From: CAZDGK01 sp964505035 | GTDB lineage: Bacteria > Patescibacteriota > Saccharimonadia > UBA4664 | Assembly (NCBI GenBank): GCA_964505035.1 | Contig: CAZDGK010000004.1 | Span: forward strand, 1 to 51,671 | Length of the DNA stretch: 51,671 bases | Direction of reading: 5' to 3' | Part shown: positions 1-8,170 of the stretch, piece by piece | How the letters are laid out: every line of letters starts with the position of its first letter | Position numbering within the stretch: position 1 is the stretch's first letter | Made by a program: the position numbers and the translations under genes | The notes under the pieces: generated by a model | Database searches by the model: none | Told to the model about the DNA's origin: nothing | Seen by the model: only the letters and a program-made list of their open reading frames with translations

Positions 1-895
1 CGGTGACTTGGGTGAGCATTTTGTCGAGGTTTTGGAGGAGCGCTCCCCCGCCGGTCAGCACCATGCCGCGGTCAATGATGTCGGAGCTGAGCTCGGGTGG
101 CGTTTGCTCGAGCACTACGCGGATGGCCTGGACGATGCGCTCCAGCTCATCCTGGATGGCGCCGCTGATTTCATTGGCCCGGATGGTGATGGTCTTGGGG
201 AGGCCCTGGATGATGTCGCGGCCGCGGATTTCCATGGTGCGGTCGCGGGTGAGCATGAGGGCGGTGCCGATCTGCTGCTTGATCAGCTCGGCGGTGCGGT
301 CGCCGACGGCCAGGCCGTACGTGCGGCGAATGTAGTCGGCGATGGAGCTGTCGAAGCGGTTGCCGCCGACGCGGATGCTGTGCTGGGCCACCACGCCGCC
401 GAGTGAGAGGATGGCGATCTCGGTGGTGCCGCCACCGATGTCGACCACCATATTGCCGGCCGCGCTGGCGATGGGGATGCCGGCGCCGATGGCGGCGGCG
501 ACGGGCTCACGGATGATGTAGGCGGCACGGGCGCCAGCGGCTAGGGTGGCGTCGATGACGGCGCGGCGTTCGGTGCTGGTGGCGCCGGCGGGCACGCACA
601 CCATCACATCGGGCTTGCTGAGGCGGAAGCCGCCACCGACCTTGGCGATGTAGTGGCGGATCATGCTGCTGGTGATGCGGTAGTCGGCGATGACGCCGTC
701 GCGCAGAGGGCGGCTGGCGGTGATGTTGTCTGGCGTGCGGCCGAGCATCTCCTTGGCGTCGGCGCCGATGGCCACGATTTTGTTCTGGTCGTCGATGGCC
801 ACGACGCTCGGCTCATTGATGACGATGCCGCGCTTGGGCACAAACACCAGGATATTGGCGGTGCCGAGGTCGATGGCGATGCGCTTGGAAAACAT
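1..895 (-). CDS. mreB: Rod-shape-determining protein MreB (3' end cut by window edge)
   Basis: Bacterial actin that polymerises under the inner membrane and positions cell-wall synthesis. The reading frame is open from the ATG at 895 to the window edge, about 298 codons of a family near 340. It starts MFSKRIAIDLGTAN (phosphate-1 loop, DLGTAN), has INEPSVVAI near residue 30, VDIGGGTTEIA (phosphate-2) and ends in LTGGGALL (adenosine motif). No Shine-Dalgarno precedes the ATG; a TATACT hexamer ends 6 bases upstream, so the mRNA is probably leaderless. It is divergent from the PEGA-domain gene. The missing part is the last helices. Family assignment is secure. Confidence 0.95.
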   Translation of the reverse strand, partial: MFSKRIAIDLGTANILVFVPKRGIVINEPSVVAIDDQNKIVAIGADAKEMLGRTPDNITASRPLRDGVIADYRITSSMIRHYIAKVGGGFRLSKPDVMVCVPAGATSTERRAVIDATLAAGARAAYIIREPVAAAIGAGIPIASAAGNMVVDIGGGTTEIAILSLGGVVAQHSIRVGGNRFDSSIADYIRRTYGLAVGDRTAELIKQQIGTALMLTRDRTMEIRGRDIIQGLPKTITIRANEISGAIQDELERIVQAIRVVLEQTPPELSSDIIDRGMVLTGGGALLQNLDKMLTQVT

Positions 896-901
896 GTCTC
901 T

Positions 902-907
902 AGTATA
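902..907 (-). promoter_or_regulatory. -10 element of mreB, leaderless geometry
   Basis: TATACT followed by AGAGAC and then the ATG. A -10 box 6 bases before the start codon puts the transcription start on or next to the A of the ATG. No clear -35 was recognised. Confidence 0.5.
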
Positions 908-1003
908 AGGTGTCTAGGCTTCTTCCCAAAGCTGTTGCTCGCGGGTCAGGACTGGCGCTTTATTTGCCTTAGATCATGGAGTATAGTACGAGGCAGTTTT
1001 TCT

Positions 1004-2404
1004 ATGATGCTTCGGCGAATTCTACTAGTTTTGGGTTACTTGGCGGTGGCGGCCGTGGTCGTACTCGGCACGATTGGGCTGGTGGCCTACGGCGAGGGCT
1101 ACACCTATAATTTCCGCACCGGGCAGATCATCCGGACTGGTTTGGTGATCATTCAGTCGGTGCCAAGTGGCGCCGGCGTGACGTTTGATGGCAAGAAGCT
1201 CAAGAAAAAGACTACCTACCGGCAGTCGCTGGAGGCTGGGTCGTATACCTATGAATTAAATAAAGACGGTTTCTACCCGTGGAAGAAGGTGCTGTCGGTG
1301 ATGGCGTCGGAAGTGACGCTGGTGCAGTACGCGTTGCTGGTGCCCAAGCAGCCGGCGACGTCGATCGTGACGACCACGCCGGCGGCGCTGGTGTCGGTGG
1401 CCGAGTCGAAGGATCACCGTCATGTGGTGTATGCCACGGTCGCGCCGGACAGCGCGGTGTATGTGGTCGACAATAACGGGTCGCCGCGCAAAGTTTTTGC
1501 GGCGCCAGTGGCGACGGCTAGTGCGCCGGCCGAGACGGTCAGCGAGGTATCGTGGAGCGATGACGCGTCGCACATACTCGTGGTGACGCAGGCGGCGGGG
1601 CACGCTGTGCACTGGGTGGTGCCGGCCGGTGGTGGCGACGCGATTAACCTGACGGAGCGGTTTGGGTTTGATCTGAGCGGCTTGCGGTTTAGCGGCTATG
1701 ACTGGAGCCAAATGTTCTGGATCTCGCCCGATGGTTTGCGGAGGCTGGATGTGGACGCGCAGACGGTGTCGGCGGTATTGGCCGACAAGGTGCGGCAGTT
1801 CCAGGTGGCCGGCGACCGGGTGCTCTACGTGCAAACGACCGACCTGGGGCCGTCGCTGTGGAGCCTGGACCGGTCGGGCCGCCGGCAGGAGCTGATTCAG
1901 GCGCTGCCCGAGAGCGAGGCGTATGCATTGGAGTACACAAGCTACCGAGGTCATGATGAGCTGGCGGTGGTGCCGTCCCGGACCCAGGTCGGGACGCTCT
2001 ACAGCGACATTTTCAGCAATAATCCGGTGTCCAAGACGATCGCGCACGGTGTGACGGGGGCGAGCTTCTCGCCGGATGGGCACCTATTGGCCTTTAGCGG
2101 GCCGGGCGCGGTGGTGACATATGATCTGGAGCGCTCGTCGCTGACGGACCGGCTGGTGTCGTATGAGTTTGGTGGTGTGGCTAATCTGGCCTCGATGAGC
2201 TGGTACGACAATTTCCACCTGCTGCGCAATCAGGGCGGCCGGCTGCTGTTTGGCGAGTACGACGGGGCCAATACCTACGACCTGGGTGGTTTGTCTGGCG
2301 GGTTCGCGCCGTTTAGCTCAGCTGATTTGTCGGCGGTGGAGGGCTTTGAGCCGACGGCGGACGGTGCCGGTACGCAGCTGATGCAGCTGGTAGTCAAGCC
2401 GTAG
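1004..2404 (+). CDS. Membrane-anchored PEGA-domain, beta-propeller-like protein
   Basis: Predicted surface protein of 466 residues. It starts MMLRRILLVLGYLAV, giving one membrane segment (about residues 5-28), then YNFRTGQIIRTGLVIIQ and a PEGA domain (about 50-105: SVPSGAGVTFDGKKL, then LEAGSYTYELNKDGFYPW). The remaining ~350 residues are beta-rich with WSDD, WISPDG and FSPDGHLLAFSG motifs, typical of WD40/TolB-like propeller repeats. The start at 1004 is chosen because the frame upstream is mreB antisense and the hydrophobic stretch begins here; GAGG lies about 10 bases upstream. PEGA domains are usually extracytoplasmic. The ligand is unknown. Confidence 0.75.
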   Translation: MMLRRILLVLGYLAVAAVVVLGTIGLVAYGEGYTYNFRTGQIIRTGLVIIQSVPSGAGVTFDGKKLKKKTTYRQSLEAGSYTYELNKDGFYPWKKVLSVMASEVTLVQYALLVPKQPATSIVTTTPAALVSVAESKDHRHVVYATVAPDSAVYVVDNNGSPRKVFAAPVATASAPAETVSEVSWSDDASHILVVTQAAGHAVHWVVPAGGGDAINLTERFGFDLSGLRFSGYDWSQMFWISPDGLRRLDVDAQTVSAVLADKVRQFQVAGDRVLYVQTTDLGPSLWSLDRSGRRQELIQALPESEAYALEYTSYRGHDELAVVPSRTQVGTLYSDIFSNNPVSKTIAHGVTGASFSPDGHLLAFSGPGAVVTYDLERSSLTDRLVSYEFGGVANLASMSWYDNFHLLRNQGGRLLFGEYDGANTYDLGGLSGGFAPFSSADLSAVEGFEPTADGAGTQLMQLVVKP

Positions 2405-2418
2405 CGCTGAAGCGGTAA

Positions 2419-3462
2419 TTATTTGGCGGTGGGCAGCTGGCCGGGAGCGGGGCTGCTGGTGGGTGTCGGCTGCGAGTTGTCGGCGCCAAACAGCGAGCTG
2501 AAGCCGTGAGCGATGCCGGCCCAAGCCTGGCCGATTTGCTGCCAGAAGCCGGGGGCCGAGCCGGGCAGGTTGGCGCCGCTCTTCGAGGTATTGGCGGCTG
2601 GCTGGCTGGCTAGTGACGGGTCGGGGTCGACCTGCTTGGCGGTGACGATCAGCCGCTTCCAGGATGTACCGGGTGGCGTGCAGGTGATGAGGGTCATGGT
2701 GGGCTCGGCGCTGGGCGCGAGGACGCTCAGGTCAGTGGGCTCGACGACGCGTGATTCCGCGACCTCGTAGGTGTAGCGCTTGGATTGGTAGTCGACACTG
2801 AAGCGGTCGCCGGCCACGAGCTTGTCGAGCAGCACGAAGACAAATTTGTAATTGCCGGGCTCCCACCAGTCATTGGACGAGTGGCCGAAGATAACACTGT
2901 TGCCGGCTTGGCCGGGCAGCGCGGTGTTGCCGTAGTGGACCACGCCAGTCTCGAGGGCGGTCTGGATCTTGGTCTCGTCGGTGCTGGGCTCGTAGTTGAC
3001 CGGTGTGTGGACATTGATCTTGGGGATGGTGAGGGTGGCTTCGGCTGGGATAATGGCGCTGGCGACTGGTGCGCTGGAGGCTGCGGGGGCGGGTTTGGCG
3101 AGGGCGTATTGGACCTGGCTGAGGACTACGGGGCTCTTGAAGAGCAGCAGGGCGAGCGCGAACACGCCGAGCGCGCCCAGCACTGGCTTGAGCTTGGCGG
3201 GTAGGTCGCGGCGCCGGATGGCCTCGGGCTGTGGCCGGTAGGTCCGGGCTAGCATGTCGCGGTCGGTGACCAGCTCGGTGGTGGCCACCGCCGGCACATC
3301 GGCTGGGCTGCCGATCGGGTAGACGTCGTCGATGGCCGCGATGCGGGCGCGGGCCGCCTCGGCCGCCCCGGGGTTGTTGGGCGGTTGCGGTGCCACATCG
3401 GCCATGGGAATCATGGCTGGGCGGAGCGGCTGGATGTCGAGCGTATCGCTAGTAGCGTTCAT
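2419..3462 (-). CDS. Sortase family transpeptidase
   Basis: Cysteine transpeptidase that cleaves a C-terminal sorting signal and joins the protein to a cell-surface nucleophile. 347 residues: a long Pro/Ala-rich N-terminus (1-90), one membrane segment (about 92-115), then the sortase barrel. Catalytic residues are visible: His194 in VIFGHSSN, Cys261 in TLITCTPPG and Arg270 in WKRLIVTA. The long cytoplasmic tail before the membrane helix is unusual. No LPXTG-type substrate was recognised in the window, so targets lie elsewhere or use another signal. It converges with the PEGA gene (14 bases apart). Family secure, class not assigned. Confidence 0.88.
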   Translation of the reverse strand: MNATSDTLDIQPLRPAMIPMADVAPQPPNNPGAAEAARARIAAIDDVYPIGSPADVPAVATTELVTDRDMLARTYRPQPEAIRRRDLPAKLKPVLGALGVFALALLLFKSPVVLSQVQYALAKPAPAASSAPVASAIIPAEATLTIPKINVHTPVNYEPSTDETKIQTALETGVVHYGNTALPGQAGNSVIFGHSSNDWWEPGNYKFVFVLLDKLVAGDRFSVDYQSKRYTYEVAESRVVEPTDLSVLAPSAEPTMTLITCTPPGTSWKRLIVTAKQVDPDPSLASQPAANTSKSGANLPGSAPGFWQQIGQAWAGIAHGFSSLFGADNSQPTPTSSPAPGQLPTAK

Positions 3463-3599
3463 AAGCAGTTAGGGGCAGCTTAAGGGGTACTTTGCCCACT
3501 TCATCTTCTATGATAATCTTGCTACGTGCTATCACCAAGCACGAGCAGGGTCAGACACAATGTTTGATCTTATCATGATTTGGCGATTTGGCAAATTAA

Positions 3600-3685
3600 G
3601 CCGCTGTGGTGGAATGGTAGACACGCTTGACTCAAAATCAAGTGGGGGCAACTCCGTGTCGGTTCGAGTCCGACCAGCGGTACCA
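3600..3685 (+). tRNA. tRNA-Leu, anticodon CAA, encoded CCA
   Basis: 86-base class II tRNA. Acceptor GCCGCTG pairs with CAGCGGT; discriminator A, then an encoded CCA at 3683-3685. Anticodon stem CTTGA/TCAAG encloses loop CTCAAAA, giving anticodon CAA at 3633-3635 (reads UUG). The long variable arm is typical of tRNA-Leu. T-arm GTTCGAGTC is present. It lies just upstream of the less GC-rich island at 3.7-8.1 kb. Confidence 0.97.
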
Positions 3686-3730
3686 TAAGCGTTGTAATAT
3701 CTTAATGCAGAGGATTATCTAGGAAAACGA

Positions 3731-4240
3731 ATGAATTATCTTCGCAGTGAACGCGGCAACATTATTCTCCCAGTGCTCTTGATCGTGGTGCTACTCGGCA
3801 TCGTGATCGCTGGCGCGATATATGCCAACAGTAAAATGCAGGTCACCGCGACGCCTACGCCGTCACCAACCGTTGCGGCCTCGCCGACGACCCATACTTC
3901 GGGTGATGCCGTTGGTAAGGTTCAGGCCTTCTATACGGCATACATTGCCGACCAAGGAACCGGCTCGGTTCAAGCTACCAAGGACAAGTATGGCTCCAAT
4001 TTCACCCCCGAGTTAGCTGCCACGATCTTCAATCCTGGTACTTCAGGCGTGGCCGATAAGGTAACGTGCTCGTCCGCCAACGAGCCGACCAAAGTGGTCA
4101 CCGATAGTCCAGTAGTTTCCGGGTCTACGGTGACGATGACTGTGCACAGATATGTTGCAAGCTCCAAGGAGTCTACGCCTGCAATCACGGTTGCCGTGCG
4201 CCTCAGTGACCTGCTAATCACAAGTGTCAGCTGTCAGTAG
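3731..4240 (+). CDS. Single-pass secreted or membrane-anchored protein, unknown
   Basis: 169 residues. The short N-terminus MNYLRSERGN precedes a strong membrane segment (about 11-30, ILPVLLIVVLLG), then a Thr/Pro/Ser linker (38-55) and a small domain (about 58-168) with VGKVQAFYTAYIAD and a repeated Val/Thr strand pattern, somewhat like NTF2/SnoaL-like extracytoplasmic domains. Two cysteines (SCSS-like region and the penultimate C) could form a disulfide. The N-terminus is loosely pilin-like, but no prepilin GFTLIE motif is present. AGGAAAA 5-11 bases upstream serves as Shine-Dalgarno and a perfect terminator follows. Function unknown. Confidence 0.75.
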   Translation: MNYLRSERGNIILPVLLIVVLLGIVIAGAIYANSKMQVTATPTPSPTVAASPTTHTSGDAVGKVQAFYTAYIADQGTGSVQATKDKYGSNFTPELAATIFNPGTSGVADKVTCSSANEPTKVVTDSPVVSGSTVTMTVHRYVASSKESTPAITVAVRLSDLLITSVSCQ

Positions 4241-4267
4241 GTGCACTGACAATCTCAAGGTAGTCCA

Positions 4268-4294
4268 AAAACACCCGCATCTGCGGGTGTTTTG
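4268..4294 (+). terminator. Rho-independent terminator of the 3731 gene
   Basis: AAACACCCGC / GCGGGTGTTT, a 10-bp stem around loop ATCT, followed by G and TT. Confidence 0.9.
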
Positions 4295-4373
4295 TTGCAG
4301 ATTCGCATGTAGTTAGTCCTCGGAAAAGTCAAGCTTAGGGATATTGACAAACTCGCCATAGGAGTATATGACA

Positions 4374-4412
4374 GTTCTAACTTCTGTGACTACGATGGAC
4401 CAGGAATTATTT
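4374..4412 (+). repeat. 39-base direct repeat, copy A, with promoter-like hexamers upstream
   Basis: Matches 7960-7998 at 34 of 39 bases: a shared 17-base block starting GTTCTAACTT, eight variable bases, then a shared 14-base block ending in GAATTATTT. TTGACA (4344-4349), a 17-base spacer and TATGAC (4367-4372) sit just upstream. The gene-free stretch 4241-4568 also holds the 3731 terminator, this repeat, an unstarted 55-codon open stretch (4313-4480, protein-like, perhaps a gene remnant) and the hairpin at 4525. The role is unknown: duplicated promoter/leader or recombination scar. Confidence 0.7.
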
Positions 4413-4524
4413 TTGCTTTTGTAGGGCCAGAAACAGATTTTTACCCTTGGACGTACCTTGGCCCATGCTGTTTCGCTTGAGGATTGATTTGAGCTGCTAC
4501 CTATCGCGAATTAGACACGAAGAA

Positions 4525-4550
4525 GCCGGAGAGTAAATGCACTCCCCGGC
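4525..4550 (-). terminator. Hairpin after the propeller gene
   Basis: GCCGGAGAGT / ACTCCCCGGC with one A.C mismatch and a 6-base loop, 19 bases after the stop of the minus-strand gene at 4569. The T-run is weak (TTCTTC on the minus strand). Confidence 0.6.
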
Positions 4551-4568
4551 CTGGTTGCGACTGTGTTG

Positions 4569-6104
4569 CTACCCGCTGGCAGCCATGCTCACGACGGTGC
4601 CGGGATCAGTTTCCTGACTCCAGCCGCCGTACGCGACGCCTGACTTGGCCCAGGCGGAGCTATCGCTCCGCTTGAGCATCTGCGTACCGTTCGCGCTGAC
4701 CGCGATGGCGACGGCCGTATTCGGATCAGTTTCCTGAGTCCAGCCATTTGCACCGATGGTGGTCTTGGCAAACACGGCGTTGTCACCACGCAGGAACAGC
4801 TGCGTGTTGCCGCCCACGGCGATGGCAGCGGCGTTACCCGGACCCACTTCCTGGGTCCAGCCGCCGAAGCCAATGCCTGTCTTGGCGTAAACCGAGGCGT
4901 CACCGGCGATCATCATCTGAACGCCGGTCGAGCTGACCGCGATGGCCGAGGCGGTGGCAGGGTTGGTTTCCTGCGTCCAGCCGGGTGCGCCGTAAGTCTT
5001 GGCGAACACAGCTGAGTCACCGCGCTTGAACATCTCGGTGTCGCCGCCGACCGCAATTGCGGCCGCGTTGCCTGGGCCCACTTCTTGGGACCAGCCACCG
5101 TAGGTGACACCCTTCTTGGACCAGATCGATGCATCGCCTGCGATGATCATCTGCAGGCCGGTGGAGCTGACCGCGATGGCCGAAGCCGTCCCGGGGTCAG
5201 TCTCCTGCACCCAGACGCCGTCGCCGGTGCCGTTGGTGTACCTGGCAAAGACTGCACTGTCGTTGCGAAGGAACATCTGGACACCGCCGCCTGCCGCGAC
5301 CTGAGTCGCGTTCCCGCCGACTGCCTCCTGCGACCAACCGCCATAGCTGACGCCAGTCTTGGCGTAAACAGCGGAATCGGCTGTGCGCAGTATTTGGTCG
5401 TCGATGGCGTTTCCGGTTTGCGGAAGCGTCATGGCGCGCTCGGCCTGGTGAAAGGTCTGAGCCGTGAGCCCCAATGTAGCCGGCGAGGCAAGGTCAGAAA
5501 GGCCTGTCGAGGTCCTGTTGAGGCTGCAATCCTCAAACCAGACCTTGACATCGCTCGGACTCAGCGGAGACAAGGCGTTGTACAGCTGAAGGTTGAACAG
5601 CTGTTGCGCACGCGTCAGCGCCGCGGAGAGCGACCCGCCGGGGATAGTCATCGCGAGGCAGAGATCGAACTCTTTCATGTGGCTGGCAATCAAACTCAGG
5701 CTGCTACTAACCGGCATGCCGATCAATGTTGCGGCATTTTGCAGCTTATCCGGTGTTGCCTGGGTAGCAATCAACTCGCCAGCGCCCATGGCTGCACCGG
5801 TAACCTCAAGCGAGATACCGGCTGTCTCGAGCCCCGCTACGACAGAGATAATTGTCCATGTCATATCGTGGCCTACTCTGATTTCCAGCCCGTTGGGGCC
5901 GGTGTAGTAGAGCCAAAGGCCGAGCGGTCCGTACTGCCTGGGGCCATCAGTCGGTCGAGCCGGAATCTGATGGCTGATGAGCTGGTTGTAAATGCACGTG
6001 GTGTCGCAGAGAGTATCGGCGTGGGCGGGCACCGCCGCCGACACGGACAACAGCAGCCCCGCAACCATTGCGACTGCTATCATCCGCAAAGAACGGAAAT
6101 TCAT
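4569..6104 (-). CDS. Secreted protein with seven tandem propeller-like repeats
   Basis: 511 residues. Signal peptide about 1-29 (MNFRSLRMIAVAMVAG, cleavage after PAHA). An unrecognised N-terminal domain (30-230) contains a Gly/Ala-rich hydrophobic stretch (about 85-125) and several Cys. From about 245 to the end come seven repeats of 38-42 residues, each with S-x-V/W-A-K, GGW-S/T-Q-E, AAIAVGG and an R-G/S-D end. Seven units suggest one closed seven-bladed, tectonin-like propeller. Start ATG 6104 has GGGAGG 5 bases upstream; the in-frame TTG 12 bases earlier overlaps that site. Even- and odd-numbered repeats alternate in sequence type, as after pairwise duplication. The ligand is unknown; carbohydrate binding is possible. 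Confidence 0.82.
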   Translation of the reverse strand: MNFRSLRMIAVAMVAGLLLSVSAAVPAHADTLCDTTCIYNQLISHQIPARPTDGPRQYGPLGLWLYYTGPNGLEIRVGHDMTWTIISVVAGLETAGISLEVTGAAMGAGELIATQATPDKLQNAATLIGMPVSSSLSLIASHMKEFDLCLAMTIPGGSLSAALTRAQQLFNLQLYNALSPLSPSDVKVWFEDCSLNRTSTGLSDLASPATLGLTAQTFHQAERAMTLPQTGNAIDDQILRTADSAVYAKTGVSYGGWSQEAVGGNATQVAAGGGVQMFLRNDSAVFARYTNGTGDGVWVQETDPGTASAIAVSSTGLQMIIAGDASIWSKKGVTYGGWSQEVGPGNAAAIAVGGDTEMFKRGDSAVFAKTYGAPGWTQETNPATASAIAVSSTGVQMMIAGDASVYAKTGIGFGGWTQEVGPGNAAAIAVGGNTQLFLRGDNAVFAKTTIGANGWTQETDPNTAVAIAVSANGTQMLKRSDSSAWAKSGVAYGGWSQETDPGTVVSMAASG

Positions 6105-6187
6105 CCGTCCTCCCAACTGTGAAGTTGCTAAGGAACGTCCTTAGGCTGATGAATTATTTCATATTATTGCCGTCTGTCAATTCTTGC

Positions 6188-6556
6188 TTATTGCTTTGGC
6201 CGCAGAGCGTATGCCAGGAAAGTCAAAGCAGGTGGAACTAGTGCCCATGGCCAAGGTGTAAGTCCGATTGTGGAGAGAATGAGAATAGCGACTCCGTCCA
6301 CGATTGCGAATATAAGAAAGTTAAGCCTCGCCGACTTCGGATCGGATAGCCCAAGCTTCTCTGGGTGCGGATCGCGGTGTTCGCGGATAATCCCGAATGG
6401 CATAAGTACAAATGCGGCTGCGAAGAAAAAGAGCCCAACACTTCTGGTTGCTCCTAGTAGTGAAACAAATGCTATGAGCCAAAAGATAAAGTTGCGCCAT
6501 ACGCTGCGATGCACGGCAGACAGCCATTTCTCTAGTGAATTCGAAGCGGAACCCAT
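6188..6556 (-). CDS. Small membrane protein, unknown
   Basis: 122 residues with two N-terminal membrane segments (WRNFIFWLIAFVSLLGA, VGLFFFAAAFVLMPFG), a charged loop (REHRDPHPEKLG) and two C-terminal hydrophobic stretches (FAIVDGVAILILSTIG, PWALVPPALTFLAYAL). The start at 6556 is chosen because AAGAGG lies 6 bases upstream; an ATG 24 bases earlier lacks such a site. Base composition is less GC-rich than the flanking genes. No family recognised. Confidence 0.65.
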   Translation of the reverse strand: MGSASNSLEKWLSAVHRSVWRNFIFWLIAFVSLLGATRSVGLFFFAAAFVLMPFGIIREHRDPHPEKLGLSDPKSARLNFLIFAIVDGVAILILSTIGLTPWPWALVPPALTFLAYALRPKQ

Positions 6557-6681
6557 ATGATGCCTCTTACTGCTTAGCATATTATCACGAAATAGCTCAT
6601 CGCTAGAGTCGATCTGACCGCTATAAATGTAGGCTGCTGAATGCGCGTTATAATGCTCGTGAGTGAAATAGGATTTTGGCC

Positions 6682-7188
6682 TTGAGAAAAAAACTACTGT
6701 TACTTATTTCGATCGTTCTTGTGCTGGCTTTGGGTCTTGTTTTTGTCCTTCGATCAGCGGGTTCGAATCGTGCAGCAGACATCGCTAAGCCGCTTGAGGT
6801 CGGGTTCGAAAAGGCTGGAGGTGTGAAGAAGTCGAGTAGCGGAGATGGTGGTCGGAGCATAGACAACTCAGAGCCCTATTATGACGCGATATTCGAGTTG
6901 CCGGTCAGTAAGGACGATGCTGTCTCGGTCGCGACCAGAGTTGCTGCAGAGAATGGCTACAAGCTTGTACACGCAGCTCCTGGCAACAAGGGTCCGCTTG
7001 AGTCACTCGTATCGGATAAGAACATTGACTCGTGGTATTTTGATGATTCGAGCAAGATGAGCAACTTTGCCGATTTGGAGACGGGTCCAGTGCGCCTTTC
7101 GATTCAAGTAGGCGACAGTGCGTCTACTCAGAGCTCGGCTCCGACGACCGTACGGATAAGTGTCAGGCTTCCTGTCACGAAACGCTAG
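6682..7188 (+). CDS. Single-pass extracytoplasmic protein, unknown
   Basis: 168 residues from a TTG start (AGGA 8 bases upstream; another TTG at 6676 is too close to that site). MRKKLLLLISIVLVLALG is a signal anchor or uncleaved signal peptide with no lipobox Cys. The rest is a soluble domain with alternating strands and a charged middle (VGFEKAGGVKKSSSGDGG). No family recognised. Composition is less GC-rich than the window average, like its neighbours at 6188 and 7318. Confidence 0.65.
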   Translation: MRKKLLLLISIVLVLALGLVFVLRSAGSNRAADIAKPLEVGFEKAGGVKKSSSGDGGRSIDNSEPYYDAIFELPVSKDDAVSVATRVAAENGYKLVHAAPGNKGPLESLVSDKNIDSWYFDDSSKMSNFADLETGPVRLSIQVGDSASTQSSAPTTVRISVRLPVTKR

Positions 7189-7317
7189 GCGCTTGTAACA
7201 AACTAGCAAACTACCCCTGATGACTCTTCCGGAAACGACGCCTGCTGTCGCTGATCGCAAGCCACTATTTATCGTGCTCGTCCTAACAGTATTCTCTCGG
7301 ATAAGAGGCATCTTCAT

Positions 7318-7851
7318 TTGAGCATCAACCACAGGCCGCCAAGATATGGTTCGGTAAAACATACGCCCCACTTACTGGGACTCATGGGTATTGTTCTCGG
7401 CATATTGGTCGGATTCAATCTTCTGCCTAGCGTTCTCTATGTCACTAGCAGTGACGCTCTTGCGCGTATAGATACGCACATCGTAAAGGACCTGGGAGGT
7501 GTACCCATCAGCAGACCGCAATTAAGATACGGCGGCTTTTGGTGGTTTCAGAATCTCTGTATTGACGAGCCTTGTCCGACTTTCGCGCAGGACTTTCTTG
7601 TTCCGATAGAGCCAGGCAAGGAAAATGCGTTCATGGACGAAGAGTTGCTTGCCCCACTAGGCTATGGCCCATCACCGTCAACTAGCTGTCATCTTGAAAA
7701 GCCCGGGGCATTGTGTCAGGAGTTTGCTGCCAAGGCGGGGTCGAAAGTATATCTGCTGCTCGACCCTGTAGCTAAGCAGCGCGATCGCATACCCAGGCAG
7801 GATGTTTCACCGAAGGTGTGGCGGACGCTGACGATTGAGAGTAGTCCCTAG
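7318..7851 (+). CDS. Single-pass secreted protein, unknown; open frame continues past an amber stop
   Basis: 177 residues from a TTG start, with AGAGG about 9 bases upstream. One membrane segment (about 19-42, LLGLMGIVLGILVGFNLLP), then an extracytoplasmic domain with four Cys (LCIDEPCP, SCHLE, LCQEF) that could form two disulfides. After the TAG at 7849-7851 the same frame stays open for 52 codons to a TAG at 8008-8010, running through repeat copy B. Readthrough, a nonsense mutation or chance are all possible. No family recognised. Confidence 0.62.
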   Translation: MSINHRPPRYGSVKHTPHLLGLMGIVLGILVGFNLLPSVLYVTSSDALARIDTHIVKDLGGVPISRPQLRYGGFWWFQNLCIDEPCPTFAQDFLVPIEPGKENAFMDEELLAPLGYGPSPSTSCHLEKPGALCQEFAAKAGSKVYLLLDPVAKQRDRIPRQDVSPKVWRTLTIESSP

Positions 7852-7959
7852 TCCGCAGTAATTTCTGACGCTTCTAGCTCCGGCCCAGTTGTCGGCGGGG
7901 CCAACTTAGGAATTATCCACAGGCTTCCACTTGACATTGACACAGAATCTATTATAGCT

Positions 7960-7998
7960 GTTCTAACTTCTGTGACCGTGGTGTACCAGGAATTATTT
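7960..7998 (+). repeat. 39-base direct repeat, copy B
   Basis: Same orientation as copy A (4374-4412), 34/39 identical. TTGACA at 7931-7936, a 16-base spacer and TATAGC at 7953-7958 give the same upstream layout although the spacers differ in sequence. The substitutions do not favour third codon positions in either plausible frame, so the conservation looks DNA- or RNA-level. The gene-free stretch 7852-8170 holds this repeat and the terminator at 8104; nothing else was recognised there. Confidence 0.7.
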
Positions 7999-8103
7999 AC
8001 TAAATCATAGTGCACGAAGGCGCCCATATCTGCTGACCCGCGGCTTGGCCGGTTGACCCGTGGCAGGGTGAGGACGCGTAGCCTAGCGTCGTCAAACAGC
8101 AGT

Positions 8104-8131
8104 AACGGCCAGAGAGATTTCTCTGGCCGTT
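8104..8131. terminator. Bidirectional terminator hairpin
   Basis: Perfect 12-bp stem AACGGCCAGAGA / TCTCTGGCCGTT around loop GATT. It could end a transcript from the promoter-like hexamers at 7931-7958 (about 165 bases, possible small RNA) and the minus-strand gene at 8171. Confidence 0.8.
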
Positions 8132-8170
8132 TAACGTTTGCGTAGGGCTAGCCGATGTGACTAGCGGTCC

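Noticed and set aside
653..1003. Upstream in-frame extension of the PEGA gene
   Set aside because: It is antisense to mreB and lacks hydrophobic or domain character; the membrane anchor begins at 1004.
3525..3543. CGTGCT/AGCACG hairpin between sortase and tRNA
   Set aside because: Only 6 bp, no adjacent T-run or reading frame; could be chance.
4374..4412. Repeat copies A and B as the same small protein gene
   Set aside because: The five differences fall mostly on first and second codon positions in both candidate frames, so there is no sign of protein-level selection.
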